Positions 9,890 through 21,553 of a DNA stretch of 64,000 bases are shown here, in pieces (positions within the stretch are counted from its first letter, which is position 1; each line of letters starts with the position of its first letter). Below the pieces are notes generated by a model. That model made no database searches, was not told the origin of the DNA, and saw nothing but the letters and a program-made list of their open reading frames with translations. The stretch comes from Chondrus crispus (lineage: Eukaryota; Rhodophyta; Florideophyceae; Gigartinales; Gigartinaceae). The translations under genes and the position numbers were made by a program. The stretch is taken from NCBI RefSeq assembly GCF_000350225.1, contig NW_005178745.1, positions 58,793-122,792 on the forward strand, in the 5' to 3' direction.

Positions 9890-12800
9890 AAGATGGTAAT
9901 TCGTCCTCGAATAAACTTGGCGGTGGATAGTATGTGATGGAGTCGAAGTAACGTTGAATAGAAGGCTTGTGGCTTGGAAGGTCTTGTTCATCAATCCATT
10001 TGTCTTGAGGTATGTTTCCTGAGTGTTCTGATACTTGGAATTCGATAGAGTCTTGAGTGCTGCGGTGGAAAATGATGTCAATTGTAGTAGGCGTCTTGTC
10101 TTCTGTCCTAAATGTAGACTCGCGTCCGATGGTTCTTCTGTTTTGATCCTCGTAGTATGGTTTGAGAAGAGATATGTGGAATGTAGGATGAAAAATTTGA
10201 TATTTCTGTGGTAGTTGCAACTTGTATGCGTCTCCGGACGCTAGGATGTCAATGACTTTGAATGGTCCAATGTACTTCGGTGATAACTTTTTGCTTCTTC
10301 CTGTCTTGAGTGCTAAGTTCTTCGTCGAGAGCATGACTTGGTCTCCTAGGTGAAATGAATGATCTCTTCTATGTTTGTTGACTTGTTCGGCGTTTCGTTA
10401 GTTAGAAGCTGTGATGGACAGGTTTGCCAATTCATTGGCTCTTCTTATGATCTCCAAAAACCTTTGTGTGGTCACAGTAGGTGTTTCTGACCCATCAGAG
10501 TGGAGGTCGTCAGAAACAGAGAGTGGGTGCTGACCATACTCTAGGAAAAAGGAGTTTGTTTAGATGTGTCACTTATGTGATTGTTGTACGCAAACTCGAG
10601 TCTTGGTAGGTGTTTACTCCAGTCTCTTTGCGTATAGCTCACAAAGCAACGTAGCATTTCTTGCAATGTTCTGAATGCCCTTTCTGATTGTCCATCAAGT
10701 TGAGGATGGAAGGCGGTTGATAAGTTTAACTTGACTCGTAGTAGCTTCATGATTTCCTTCCATAATGCACTTGTGAATTTTGTGTCACGGCCTGGTATTA
10801 TCTTTCTTGGAAGATCGTGATGTTTTTATATCTCGTTGTAGAACATCTCTACTGTATCTTTGGCAGTGTGGTTTGATTCAATTAGAATAAAATGTGTGTT
10901 TCGAGAGTTTGTCCACAACAACAAGTATAGTAGTTTTGTTCGTATTCGTCCTCCGGAGATCGAATATGAAGTCCATAGATATCTGTTCCCATTTCTTTAG
11001 TGGTGGCGGAAATGGTCTGAATTTTCCCAGTTTATTCTGGGTTAGGCTTTTCGCTTCTTGACACTTTGGGCATATCTTGATGTATTCATGTAGTTCTTTA
11101 TTCATGTTAGGACAATGGAAATGTCTCCTGACATGTTGTAAGGTCTTTTTGAATCCTCGATGTACACCACGGAGAGATTCGTGATTATCGTGCAACACGA
11201 TTTTTCTGATCTTTCCTTTGCGAATACAAAGCCTATTCTCAATGTAGAGGCGGTTTTTGTTCTTACTGAACGGAGCAGTTGGGTTTTCAAACGCATTTTG
11301 GAAATCTGGGTCTTTTCTGTACTCTCGTTCAAGGCTTTTGAGAATATTTTCATCCACCTTCACAAGCGTAAATGCCATCAACAGTTTCACAACACTGGCC
11401 GGTGTTTGATGCACCTCCTGATACTGTCTCTATAATGCATCAGCTACTGTATTCTGCTTTCCCTTGATGTAATCAATGTGGTAGTCGAATTCTTGCATGA
11501 ATTCAACCCATCTGGCTTGTTTTCGGGATAAGGTTCGTTGTGAATCCAAGTATTTTAATGGATGATGGTCAGTCAGTATCTTAAACTTTGAGCCGTGTAG
11601 GTATGGTCTCCAAGTTTGTAAAGAGTACACAGTAGCAAGAAGTTCTCTTCCATGTGTACTGTATCCTTGTTCTGCTTTATTCAGTTTCCATGAAGCGTAT
11701 GCCACTAGACGGCATCCGGTTTCATCAGTTTGCGTCAAGACAGCACCAACACCTGTTTGAGATGCGTCAGAAGTTACTTCATACGGTAAACTGGGGTCTG
11801 CGTATCGAAGTACGGGAGCCTCTTTTAGTTTGCTCTTCAATTCTTCAAATGCACCTTTTTGTGATGGCCCCCACTGAAAAGGTGTATCTTTTCTTGTTAG
11901 ATTAGATAAAGGGGTTGCTGTTGTCGCAAAGTCCTTTACAAATCTCCTGTAGTAGTTACAAAGTCCAAGAAAGCTTTGAATTTGCTTTACATTACGAGGA
12001 GCTTCCCATTTTTGAACAGCTTCAATCTTCTTTGGGTTCATTTGAATACCATTATCACTTATTATGTGGCCAAGGTACTCAATATTATGACAAAAGAATT
12101 TGCACTTTGAAAGCTTTCCATATAGTTGATGCTCCTTCAATATTTGCAGTATTGTCCTAAGATGGTTCAGATGATCCTCTTTCGTTTTACTGTAGATAAA
12201 GATGTCGTCTAAGTAGACAAGGACAAACTTATCTAAGTGTGGTCTGAAGATATTGTTCATGAGGGTCTGGAAGCATCCTAGGGCCCCTGTTAATCCAAAG
12301 GGCGTTACTAGGTATTCGCATTGACCATATCTAGTCCGGAATGCTGTCTTTTGAATATCAGCATCCCTCAACCTTATTTGATGATACCCAGATCTTAGAT
12401 CAATGGTGGAGAAGTATTTCGATCCTCCTACCTGATCTCATACTTCATCGATTCTCGGTAAGGGTACTTGGTTTTTAATAGTCTGTTTGTTGAGTGCTCG
12501 ATAATCGATGCAAATTCTTTGGCCACCGTCTTTCTTTGGAGTGAACAAGACAGGGCTACCCCAAGTACTTATACTTGAGAGTATGAATCCATTTTCAAGG
12601 GCTTCTTCTAGCTGGTTCTTCATTCCTTGCAGCTCTTTTCTTGAAAGTTTATAGATGGGGACCCGTTTGGGTCTTGCATCCATTTCTGAGTCTATTCTCA
12701 TTTCAACGGATCTTTTTGGGGACAATCCTTTAGGCAGATCTTGCGGGAATATGCATCTGTATTCTCCCAGGAGTCTGTCTAACTGCTTCATGTAATCGTC

Positions 12801-14432
12801 ATTTTCACTAGCTTCTATTGTAATTTCTCCTTCCTCTTGAGAAGGTTTCAATACGACATGATATATGGTGCTTTTCTGATTTTTCGCTAACCTCACGAAC
12901 TGTTTACTCGTAAGCATGTATGTCAGGCGGGCTTCCCTATGCTTATGAGCCTCTGCGCCCAGAGTTATTAACCTTTCCTCCTGTTTAAGGAGCATACGGT
13001 TCATTTTCCAATCGATTAAAGGGTTGGCTTCGGATAACCACGCCTTGCCTAGGATTAGGTCCTAAGCAATCTAGTACACCAAGTATGGCCGTACGGTAAT
13101 GGTAGCTTCTCCAATCCGTATGATAAAGTTCTGGCAACACCGTTCCATAGGAACAAGTGTTCGGTCCCATAGTTCTGCACTCAGGTTAGTATTCTCCTTT
13201 CTCAACTTCAATTTCTCTGCATATGCCTTTGATATTACTATTTCTTCGCACCCACTGTCTACTTGAATAGTGCAACGGGAATTGTCGGTTGCATCTTGCA
13301 CCTCCCCGTTGAATACTAGTAGAGCTTGCCTCTTTTCATTTCTTCTTTTCTTGTATGGTGAGAATGCACATACTTTGACGGACTCATTACCGTTGTTCTC
13401 TTTTGAATACTGCTTCTTTTTGCGTTTTTGTATTTTATCATTTTTGTGCTTTTGTAGTTTTGTCTTCGGCTATAGTACATTTATCCGCCAATGTGCCACC
13501 TTCATTTAACAGAACAACTGGTTTTTCTTTTGAGTAAACGCGTTAGGTCTAGGCCTCCGATCGTTGTAGTGGTTTCTGGCTATGCAGTTTGGTTTACGGC
13601 AGACGAAGCATAACCTATGCTCAATTCTTCGCGATGTTTCTCCTGGGGACAGTTTCGTACTTCTACGCGGTTACATGTTCCCAATTTGCATTGGTGTAGG
13701 CGCAGAGGAGAAAATAAGCGTCGATCTTGCGAATCCAAAGTAGTTTTGACCACTATTGAAGAGACTATCAAGTCTATCGGCAATTTTCATAGCGTCTTGT
13801 AATGATTGTGGCCCGCTCGACCTCGATTCTCGTACGTGTCTTAAGCCCCTGGCTGTAGTGGAATATCTGTCCCGCAGATGTCATACCTGGGATCTGCAAG
13901 AGCCATCTTGAGAACTCTCTATTATATTCCAGCCGGGATTAGTCCGCCGGACTAAGGTTAACTTGCCCATTTGTTTCAGATCACTCAACATTTTTCTTGC
14001 GGTCAACTCTCTGTTCACGGGTTCAAAATAGTTTAATAGTTCTTTTTGAAACTCATCATATGATGTTATAGCATTGTCACTTAGGTTTGCTAACTCCCAC
14101 CATTGCAGTCCGCACCCGTCATATAGCTTACGGCATAGTTGATTTTTGTATTGTCGTCGATTGTATTACTGTGCGCTGCAAAAATAGTTGCTATACTTTT
14201 TCACCCAGCTTCGGGCAGTTTCTCCGTTGAACTTTTCAGGTTTTCCAGTTTTTAACAGAAGGCTATTGCTATTGCTATTCGTGGTATTTTCGTTAGAAAT
14301 AAATTGGGTGGCGATAGCAACAGCTCGATTGGTCTGAGCTATTTGCTCCTGTAATGACTGATTAGCTTGAGCTACTTGCTGGCGAAGAGAGCTGATCTCA
14401 TTTTGCATTTGGATTATTGAATCTGGCTCCAT
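9888..14432 (-). pseudogene. gag-pol of the Ty3/gypsy element, broken
   Basis: Gag starts at the ATG at 14432 with a coiled-coil segment (SLRQQVAQANQSLQEQIAQ) and continues, interrupted, to a zinc-knuckle-like CFVCRKPNCIARNH near 13565-13610 (C-X2-C-X4-C-X4-H, not the usual CCHC order). Pol continues in the same frame: protease VDSGCEEIVIS (about 13245-13270) and [10 protein letters not shown], reverse transcriptase with LVYLDDIFIYSK near 12200, RNase H (TSDASQTGVGAV, TDHHPLKYL), integrase zinc finger (H-H..CPKCQ, about 11055-11160), and catalytic core with Asp in SMDFIFD, Asp in GRDTKF and Glu in DGQSERAF. Nearly all of it is in one frame, so gag and pol were probably one polyprotein. In-frame stops occur in gag (14166), in and around the protease, in RT (about 12435) and before integrase (about 11430); a frame change covers about 10340-10880. 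No convincing chromodomain remains at the C-terminus. Confidence 0.92.
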
Positions 14433-14489
14433 AGTGTACAGCAGACAATTTTTAAATTTTCAAACAAGGCAATTTTTAATGCACAATTT

Positions 14490-14987
14490 CTACTGTGATC
14501 GATACCTGTAAATTGAACGTTTGGGGTATTTCTTGAAGTGCCCCAAGGTCTTCGATAATACACCGGGGTTCGTTTTCCTCTGTTTAGTAACCTTGGTCCA
14601 ACGTCCAATCACGCCCTTCCTGGATGCCAAGTGTACTAGTCGATGTAGTTCCTTGACACGGCGGCGGTGCTCGTCTTCAACCTTATGCGCGTTGAACAAT
14701 AAGGCGTTCCTGTAGTTCGTATGACATGAATCGCACTTTAGTGTAAGCATATTAGAGTGCTCGCGGTTAAGGTTTTCCACAGCAGGGCCAAATCCACGGC
14801 TTAAAATGAGGTGCCTTATATGGGACTTAGACCGGTTGTGCTCCGGCCACGATTGCTTGTACGGCTTGTTAAGTTGACAAGTGGAGCACTTCTCTCCACT
14901 CGGTCTCGGGTTAGCCGACGGTCGCTCGAAGGTAGCCCCACGGTTGAGCTCACTCTTTTCCAGAGCAATATTAAAAGTAACTCTTTT
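14490..14987 (-). other. Possible pre-gag zinc-finger ORF in the Ty3 leader
   Basis: Between the primer binding site and gag, the minus strand is open for 165 codons after a TGA at 14988-14990. The translation has two Cys/His clusters, EKCSTCQLNK..H..HIRH and LKCDSCHTNYRN..NAHKVEDEH, the second spaced like a C2H2 finger (C-X2-C-X12-H-X5-H). A basic region follows. There is no ATG near its start. The upstream open stretch to the primer binding site is in another frame, so either a frameshift has split a longer ORF or the region is a captured fragment. Its base composition is more GC-rich than gag. Confidence 0.4.
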
Positions 14988-15177
14988 TCAGCCGGCAGCG
15001 GTGGTGCACTCTTGTTAGCCGAGGTAAATTGGCTCTGCGGTTGAATTTCGCCACGTTTTCGACGATAATGGGCTCCGGCTCGCTATTAGTGCTGCCGGTG
15101 GCACGTGTGGAATCTGTGCTTTTGGTGTTGATTTTGCGCACTGGAAAATGTTTGGTAAAAATAGGGTTAAATCGATT

Positions 15178-15191
15178 CGGCGACGCTACCA
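15178..15191 (-). other. Primer binding site of the Ty3/gypsy element
   Basis: TGGTAGCGTCGCCG on the minus strand lies two bases inside the 5' LTR end. It begins with TGG, the complement of the tRNA CCA end. The tRNA partner was not determined. Confidence 0.75.
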
Positions 15192-15193
15192 CT

Positions 15194-15687
15194 TTTAGCG
15201 GTGCGCCGGGTTAATAAAATGAATAGAGTGACTTACTTGTGTTGAATGGTTTTGCAAAGCGGTTCTTAAGTTGGACACACTTAGGGTTGCAGGTTGGGTG
15301 GCTCTCAGGGTTAGTGAGTGGTTGTGCTGCCCCCTTTTGCTCTCCCGGTCCGAACTCCGCGCCTTTTATAGAAATCGTAGCTGAAACTTAGAACAATACA
15401 GTACATGCTAGACTACAATAAACTATGCATTCATTCTATTACTTGTCTCCATACAATCGCTTATGTACTTCGCTTTCAGTCTTCCCGACCATCCTCTTTA
15501 TTACTAATGGATAATGTACTCCTCCTGTGACAAGTCTTTTAGGTATGGCATAGAAATTATGGAGTAGTTCTATGCCATCCTTTTAAAGAATGGAGGAGTC
15601 AGTCCATTCGGGAAGGACAAGCTCAGTATGTTTAAACAAAGTAAAATTAGAAATATATACATACTGTGCTTGTCCTCAACCGTTACA
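15194..15687 (-). repeat. 5' LTR of the Ty3/gypsy element
   Basis: 494 bp, bounded outside by the target duplication CAGAG (15688-15692) and inside by the primer binding site. Differences from the 3' LTR are scattered substitutions and single-base indels. Confidence 0.95.
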
Positions 15688-15692
15688 CAGAG

Positions 15693-16808
15693 GTACCAAA
15701 ACAATGGACATTATTGTGTCATAATTGTAATGGATACAATGCTCACTCAAATTGCGATATTGTAATAATAGAAAATCGATATGCAGGAGCGGTGAAATAC
15801 CTGCAAACGTATCAATATTGTTGCAATGACACATGCTAAAATTCATGACTTGAGAGATAAAGCGTGTGAGCAACGCCGCCAAGCGGCAGTGCGGGCGAAC
15901 GGCGAGCAGGTGCAACGTGGTAACAGCTTGGGAGCGGCGAACGGGGCGGTGGCGGCGCGCAGTGCCGTAGGACGGACGCGACAGCAGCACTCAAACAGCT
16001 AGCTATGCGCGTTTTAGATGCGGTCCTGCACGACGCGCTCCTCGAAGTCAGGGATAGAGGACGGGGCAGGGAGCTGGGAGCGATGCGGTGCGTGAAGGGC
16101 GGCGTGCTCGTGAGTGACAGGGGCGGCCGGTGCGACGCGATATGAAGGAGTGGAGGAGCAGCGGCGGGCAATTGCCCAGGGAATTTGCGGTTGGCGAGGC
16201 CGTCTCGGTCGTCGTCAATCAAACGGATGGCGGGGTGGGTGTCGCCGGGAGGGAATGTGTCGACATGAGGCACGCATGCGGTGGTGGCCATGATGACAAA
16301 TTGGGAACGTCTCGCAGTTCTCCTATTCATGATGACATACGGGGGCCCCGCTCCGGCAGGCAATCGCGGCGCGCCGTTTTGTGCCTTCTTTGTGCCTCGC
16401 ATACAGTTCTGACGGAAAACCGATGTCAATCTTGTTGAAATGTTGCACAGGTTCTCGATGACGCCGATCTCGGAATGCCGCCATATTTTGCAACGACCAT
16501 TCGATACCATCCTGTGATTACATCAATGCTAGATTCCAAGAGACTGAAATGACTACCATGTCGACTTTAATGCCTGCATTACCACTCATGCGAAACCCCT
16601 CACCCGCTGACGTCTAATTCGGAATACATTACGATTTATTTCCGCAATTTCGCTTTTTGTACATTTGTATTACCTGCAGGCCAAATTACTGCAACAATTA
16701 CGGTGAGATTGCGATTCCATTTCTGGATGTCAACGCAGTTGTAATTGAGCCGTAGTATGTCCACCATTCAGGACTTTGCCCTTCAATTTATGGTCCCCTT
16801 CACTCCTT
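15693..16808. other. Intergenic region with a GC-rich block
   Basis: About 15840-16400 is clearly more GC-rich than its surroundings and leaves long open frames on both strands (for example minus 15836-16510). The translations are low-complexity Pro/Ser/Arg-rich with no motif, so I treat them as composition artefacts. The block might be a gene fragment carried by a non-autonomous element, but no inverted repeats were seen. Confidence 0.3.
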
Positions 16809-16972
16809 CTAGTGTCTAGGTGAGAAATGACCTCAAGTGAGGCCAGTTTTTAGGCGGGCTTTTGCAATTCAAATAATTGTAGAATTTTTGGGCTACTGTC
16901 ATGAAAATATAACAACTACTCTGATCACAGTATTTAACCTAGACACACAAAACAGTATGGATTCAAAATTAA
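16809..16972. repeat. Compound relic of two transposon ends
   Basis: 16809-16908 is a second copy of the left end of the piggyBac-like element (1838-1937), with the same order of blocks including TTTTTAGGCGGGCTTTTGCA. Directly after it, 16923-16940 (GATCACAGTATTTAACCT) is identical to 38768-38785 at the left end of the pogo-like element, and 16959-16972 has GGATTCAAAATTA as in 40741-40753 near that element's right end. No transposase sequence accompanies it. Confidence 0.7.
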
Positions 16973-16990
16973 TATCCCTAGTGTTAAATG

Positions 16991-17014
16991 TAATGTACGG
17001 TACACCGTACATTA
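16991..17014. repeat. Short perfect palindrome
   Basis: Two 11-base arms (TAATGTACGGT and its complement) are separated by AC. It is non-coding and lies just beyond the compound transposon-end relic. Confidence 0.85.
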
Positions 17015-17893
17015 ACTTTAACGGTCGAGAGTGCATCCCTGGGAGTTCTATGGGACCAATCGACCACCCACGCGGACTGAGAAGGGCATAAGCGGTACAA
17101 ACGGGAAGTTTCAGCGAACATGGACCACTACAACAATCTTTTATGACCCCTGGAAAACTACTACTTGAAGACCATTTTAATGCTCCCAAAATTACTTATG
17201 TATGGTACATCCTACATATGGAGATGTTCTAACTACTTTTCTGCATGTCTGAAGACAAAATATTTGTCACAGACCTCGTATGAGGCCTTGTAGAGTCATC
17301 AGAGAGCCGCTTCTGACCTCTCCGGGGTCGGAGAGGGGTCCAAGTCTCACCCACGGAATTCGATATTTCGGACAAACGGTCCGACCGGCCCCGAGAAGCA
17401 CTTCTTCTTCCTTCCATCTCACGTTTTTCTAGCCTCTTTCCAGCATTCCACATGTCCCAAGAGGACCTCCGCATTCCGTGATACGTCCTTACACACAAAT
17501 GTGTTTAGCATTGAGTGCATTTAAATGATGAACTATGTCCTCTGTAACTGCTACTATTCTTAACATTCATGCCGCACAGAGCGCACCACTGCTCTGCCAG
17601 AATCTGCGTTTGGCAATGTCCGTGAACATGTAGGCGAAATCGCGCTCCCTCCACACTGTTAAAAATACTAGCTGATTGCGTTTTCTTTTTCGCGCAAGCT
17701 CACGAAGTTGAGTAATCTCACTGTCATTCACAACAACTGCGGGCGACTCCTCTACACTTTGGCCACTCTGACGCAAGGTGTGATGTAGCTACAGAACTTG
17801 CAATTTCGTTTTCATGAGCTCAAGAGCAGCGCGAGAGAATAGGCGTGCCCGTTCTGATAGAACGGAATTTTGTAACGTCGTTTTCGAAATTAT
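17015..17893. other. Spacer with no supported gene
   Basis: One 69-residue minus-strand frame (17567-17776) has a charged, helix-like composition (SEITQLRELARKRKRNQ) and may be a further scrap of the adjacent Harbinger-type element. Nothing else is recognisable. Confidence 0.3.
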
Positions 17894-18278
17894 CTAGCTG
17901 TTCGGTGACAGATTGAATCCTCCAGCCTGCTGTATGCGCAGCAGCATCTCTTTTAGCTCGTCCCCCTCTGCTACTTCCGGCTTCACGTCCACCAGCTCTT
18001 CTGTTTGCCAGCGGGCGTCCTTTTCCAGACTACCTTCTTCGTGTAGAGCGGGCTTGAGCAGCACACTAAGGCGTCGTTACGGCCAGAAGGGTTTCTAGCG
18101 CCGCAGAAAGTCTTGCGTTTTCCTCAAGAGTGGTTGAATTCTGTATAAGCTGATCAAGGGGGATGGAAGGAATCGCAATTTGCTCTCGCACAGCGTTGGA
18201 ACTGGAGACGGGGGCGAAGGAGGGCTGACGGAGTGGGGGGTTCATGCTCTGTTGTTCCGGTGGTTTGGGAACCTTCAA
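17894..18278 (-). pseudogene. Unrecognised coding relic beside a Harbinger transposase
   Basis: Two minus-strand frames join through a one-base shift near 18070. The first (18278-18066) reads as a Pro-rich linker then a helix (TTLEENARLSAALETLLA). The second reads as a charged helical segment (VDVKPEVAEGDELKEMLL) ending at a TAG at 17894-17896. The amino-acid composition is protein-like, unlike the other shadow frames here. It lies just downstream of the Plant_tran transposase relic on the same strand and may be the remains of that element's accessory protein. No family is recognised. Confidence 0.35.
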
Positions 18279-18291
18279 GAGAGTATGGGGA

Positions 18292-19470
18292 CTACTCCGA
18301 AAGTTGAAGAGCTTGCGAGGGGTCGTAATTTGGCTGGAAGGGAGATTTGAGGTGCTTCAAATGGTGACCGAGCTTTTCTCTGTATTGACTTACAACAAAA
18401 CATAAACACGGGGACGGTTCTCCGGAACCCACGCTCGAAGCCTGTGCATTCACAAATGGGATTGCTACAGCCTCTTGGGCACAAGAAAAGTTGTTTGCCT
18501 TTCTAGAGTTTCCAACGTTGCTGATTGCTTTAAAAAAGATAGAACGGTCCGGATATATTCCATCCGCTAGCAAGTAGAGCAGAGCTCTCAGGCAACCATT
18601 TCCAGTAAATAGCATTCGGGGAGGGAATGAACCCTCTAATATCTTCCTCATCGTTGATGACTTGTCTACGTCATTAATTTCATTCAGCGATCAAAGGAAT
18701 TCATAACACATATACCATATCCATCCTTCTGCGTCCGCAATCCCCTCGAGTACAATAGTCGGCTTTTTACCCTTTCCCTGGAACTGTCCCGCAAGGCGAG
18801 TGGGACAATTCTTCCATACGTAGTGCCGGCAGTGTATGCTGCCGGCCATGTCAGGAAACCCCCGCGCGGCGTTAATTCGAAGAATCCGCTCCATATCGGA
18901 CGTACTAGGCGAGCGTAAGTACTCATCGCCAAATTCCAGAATCACCGCACAAGAAAATTTCTCCAATGATTCCAACATGGCTGAATCGGACATTCTAACG
19001 TACTTGTATACAGCATCTGCAGCAACTCCGAGAGACATCATGCGTAGCCCTCCTGTTATTCTCTGTAAATGGTGTACACCATTTGGTATACGTATACCAG
19101 CACGACGGAGAGCATCAACCTTTCGGACAAAAAAATCCCGCTGAGAAACCTTCTCATAAACACGGTCAAAAACATTCCTGGTCATTCAAAATCGTCGCTC
19201 AAAGTCACGCTGGGAGTACACTGGATTGTGACGTAGGTAATCCCGTTGGATATTCTCGACGCCGCTGCAAAAATCTCCATCCTTATTCTGGCCACGCCCA
19301 GCCCGCGAGCCACCATGTGTAGAGGCTGCGGCGCCCTCATGCTGTTCTTCGTCCTCCCAGTAGCTTCGAGGAAGATATAGCGCCACCTCATCATCGACGC
19401 TGCTGGACACCAGGAGCTCTTCGCGTGCGACGGATATCGCGTGCCCGGAGTTTGGGTTCGCACCTGCCAT
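18292..19470 (-). pseudogene. Harbinger (Plant_tran type) transposase with a lost catalytic Asp
   Basis: A single minus-strand frame follows the Plant_tran (PF04827) order: RDYLRHNPVYSQRDFERRF, MTRNVFDRVYEKV, DALRRAGI, the RMMSLGVAADAVYKYVRMS block, FGDEYLRSPSTSDMERIL, then GSIHCRHYVWKNCPTRLAGQ, KKPTIVLEGIADAEGWIW, and STMRKILEGSFPP..LADGIYPD. Breaks are a TGA between FERRF and MTRNVF (about 19186, where the family has Arg) and a TGA after MCYEFL (about 18688). The first catalytic Asp, normally in GSIDCMHW, is His here. The end around the catalytic Glu does not read through (AQEAVAIPF), so that residue is lost as well. Confidence 0.85.
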
Positions 19471-21553
19471 GGGGTCAGCGAATGCAAATCCGATCCCAAG
19501 GTCATCACAATGGAATGAAACAGTGCGTTTTCAGTTGGGCACAATAGCATCAGTGGATTATGTGCATCTCGTGGAATATATCTCAAAAATTGCGATAGGG
19601 AGCTTGCCGATAGATAGAATGATGATTTGTATAGTGATTGTACGTTGATGTCCCAAAAACCTATTCCAACCATCGGAAGTTCTGGGCCAAACACGTAGCA
19701 ATTCTATTCAAATAGAACTCCGCATGTTGGACATGCTCTTAGTTCTTTTTTTGGCCCCGTAGACTAATAAACTGAGTGTGAATCCTGAGTTCAAATTGAT
19801 GCAGCCATGGCCCCGTCTGAAGCACCGAAAATGGGGCCTTGTACAGTGAAATGGTGTACATTGTTGTTCAGTGCACTGAATTGCTCACCGTAGTGCCCTA
19901 TTTCTCTGTACGAAACACAATGAGCGATTCTGAGCCAAAAACCCATATGTGGCACTTGTTTCGGCATCTGAAGTTCACTTTACCGAGAGAGTTAACTATA
20001 TCGGGGCTTCACTGTATCCTGCATTTACCCTGTGGCCGGATACGGAGGGGGTTAGCTTTGGTATTGGTAGACTATAACTTGAACTACCTCAACATGAGGG
20101 TGGCTTAAGCGAGTCCGATTCAAAAAGTAAAGGAATACTACGATTAACGGCAGAAGAATCACTGGGAACACACTGCCTCCAGTGGCCCACTATATGGGAA
20201 CAGGGGAGCGGCGGCTCTTCAGACTGTAAAGGGTGAGTGCCGACCATGAAACCATGAAAGAGGGAGAAAAGAGGGACAGTAGTTGGGAAAAGAGAGGGGT
20301 GATGCCAGATCGGGCGTGTGCGGTAATTTACTCTACAAGGGGCAGTCGCCTTGCCGACATTGCTAAGTATCGTCAAGGCGTGAACCGGCGGCGCTCTTCT
20401 CTTGTACACTACTTGTCACACGTATTCCTAATGTAGTACAGTACCGCCGTTCAGGTGAACGCCGGCTCTGGCGTACATCCTCAGGATGTCGCGCACCATG
20501 TGTACAGGGGGAGTTGGTCATTTGCGTACAGTAACACGGCGCTACTGTCAGTTCCCACTGTCCGGCATTAGTTAAAATTCTGTTCCAGCGTCGGGCTACC
20601 GTACGATTTCACAGCTCCAACTTCCGAACCGTCCCCCCTTCTACCTCGGATCTACTCCACTACACGCAAGACGAGGCACTATTTCTGCTGGGTCGGGGCT
20701 ATATAGGGAGCCAAACAGTTGCTGCCACCGTTACGGTTGGAGCTGACAGACGCAGTCCCTGGGTACTCCGATCTTTGCGGCCTGGGTAGTCTTACAGTGA
20801 TCCAATTGTGCTGCAGAACACCCTAGTGGATTCTGGTCTACTGTACTCCGCCAGGGACCCAATTGTTCATGGGTACACGCGGCTCCGCTCCTGCTATCTC
20901 CACAGGCGTCAATGCCCAGTCCATGCGTGCTCGCCGGGGGAGCCCCCAGCTCTAGAATACCTGCTTTCCGTACACGAGCTCATCGGTTTGGTTGTCGTGA
21001 GAGATCAACGTCCGCCTCGGGTTCGCCCAGTTTGCTACCGTCAACGGACCCACTGGTTTCCGAACAGCCGTGGAGCCCTGTGTGCCGTCTGGAGCTTCTG
21101 GGAAAATCAATCGCACAGATACGTCACGGCCCCTGTTGTTGGTTGAGTTTCCATCCGACATCCTGTCAGGTGAAGAATCCTCGGAGGAACAAATATGAGA
21201 CGTGAGAGACCAGACAGCGACGTCGAGCTTGATATGCTTGCCGCCGACCACTGGTTGTACGTCGCAGGCAGTCTCGACATCGGGCGTCCCGATTCCGCAG
21301 ACCACTATAGAGCATGTCTGTTCAGAACTGTGTAGTATTATAGCGGCGGCAAAAAATGGAGCCCAAACTGTGAGGTAAGAACTTTACAGTACTACTTGAC
21401 TCGACTTCAGTGCAACTTCCAAATAAGAGGGTCGTTTGTATAGGACAACCATATCCATACACAGAGGTTTATCATTACGGGAGGCGTGATTATGATAACT
21501 CTGTCCTAAAAATTGCTGAATCTCGTTTCACGAAACTCCTCACGTACTTGGCA
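19471..21553. other. Long spacer without a supported gene
   Basis: Open frames of up to ~117 codons occur (minus 20952-21305, plus 20808-21146), but they overlap on opposite strands and show no recognisable domain. No RNA gene or repeat pair was found by eye. Confidence 0.4.

Larger units (their letters stand above)
9379..15687 (-). mobile_element. Complete Ty3/gypsy LTR retrotransposon
   Basis: All structural landmarks can be read. Two LTRs (9379-9875 and 15194-15687) begin TGTAACGG and end ACCGCTAAA on the minus strand. The host duplicate CAGAG lies immediately outside both (9374-9378 and 15688-15692). A primer binding site TGGTAGCGTCGCCG follows the 5' LTR and a polypurine tract AAAAGGGGAGGAGT precedes the 3' LTR. 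Gene order in minus orientation is gag, protease, reverse transcriptase, RNase H, integrase, which is the Ty3/gypsy order. The element is about 6.3 kb. The two LTRs differ by scattered substitutions and single-base indels (a few percent by eye), so the insertion is not brand new. The coding frame carries many stops and at least one frame change, so it cannot act autonomously. Confidence 0.95.

Noticed and set aside
15836..16510. 225-codon minus-strand open frame
   Set aside because: Low-complexity Pro/Ser/Arg translation in a GC-rich block with equally open frames on the other strand; no motif.
20952..21305. 117-codon minus-strand frame, considered as a protease-like fragment
   Set aside because: No Asp-Ser/Thr-Gly motif or other anchor, and the opposite strand is equally open.
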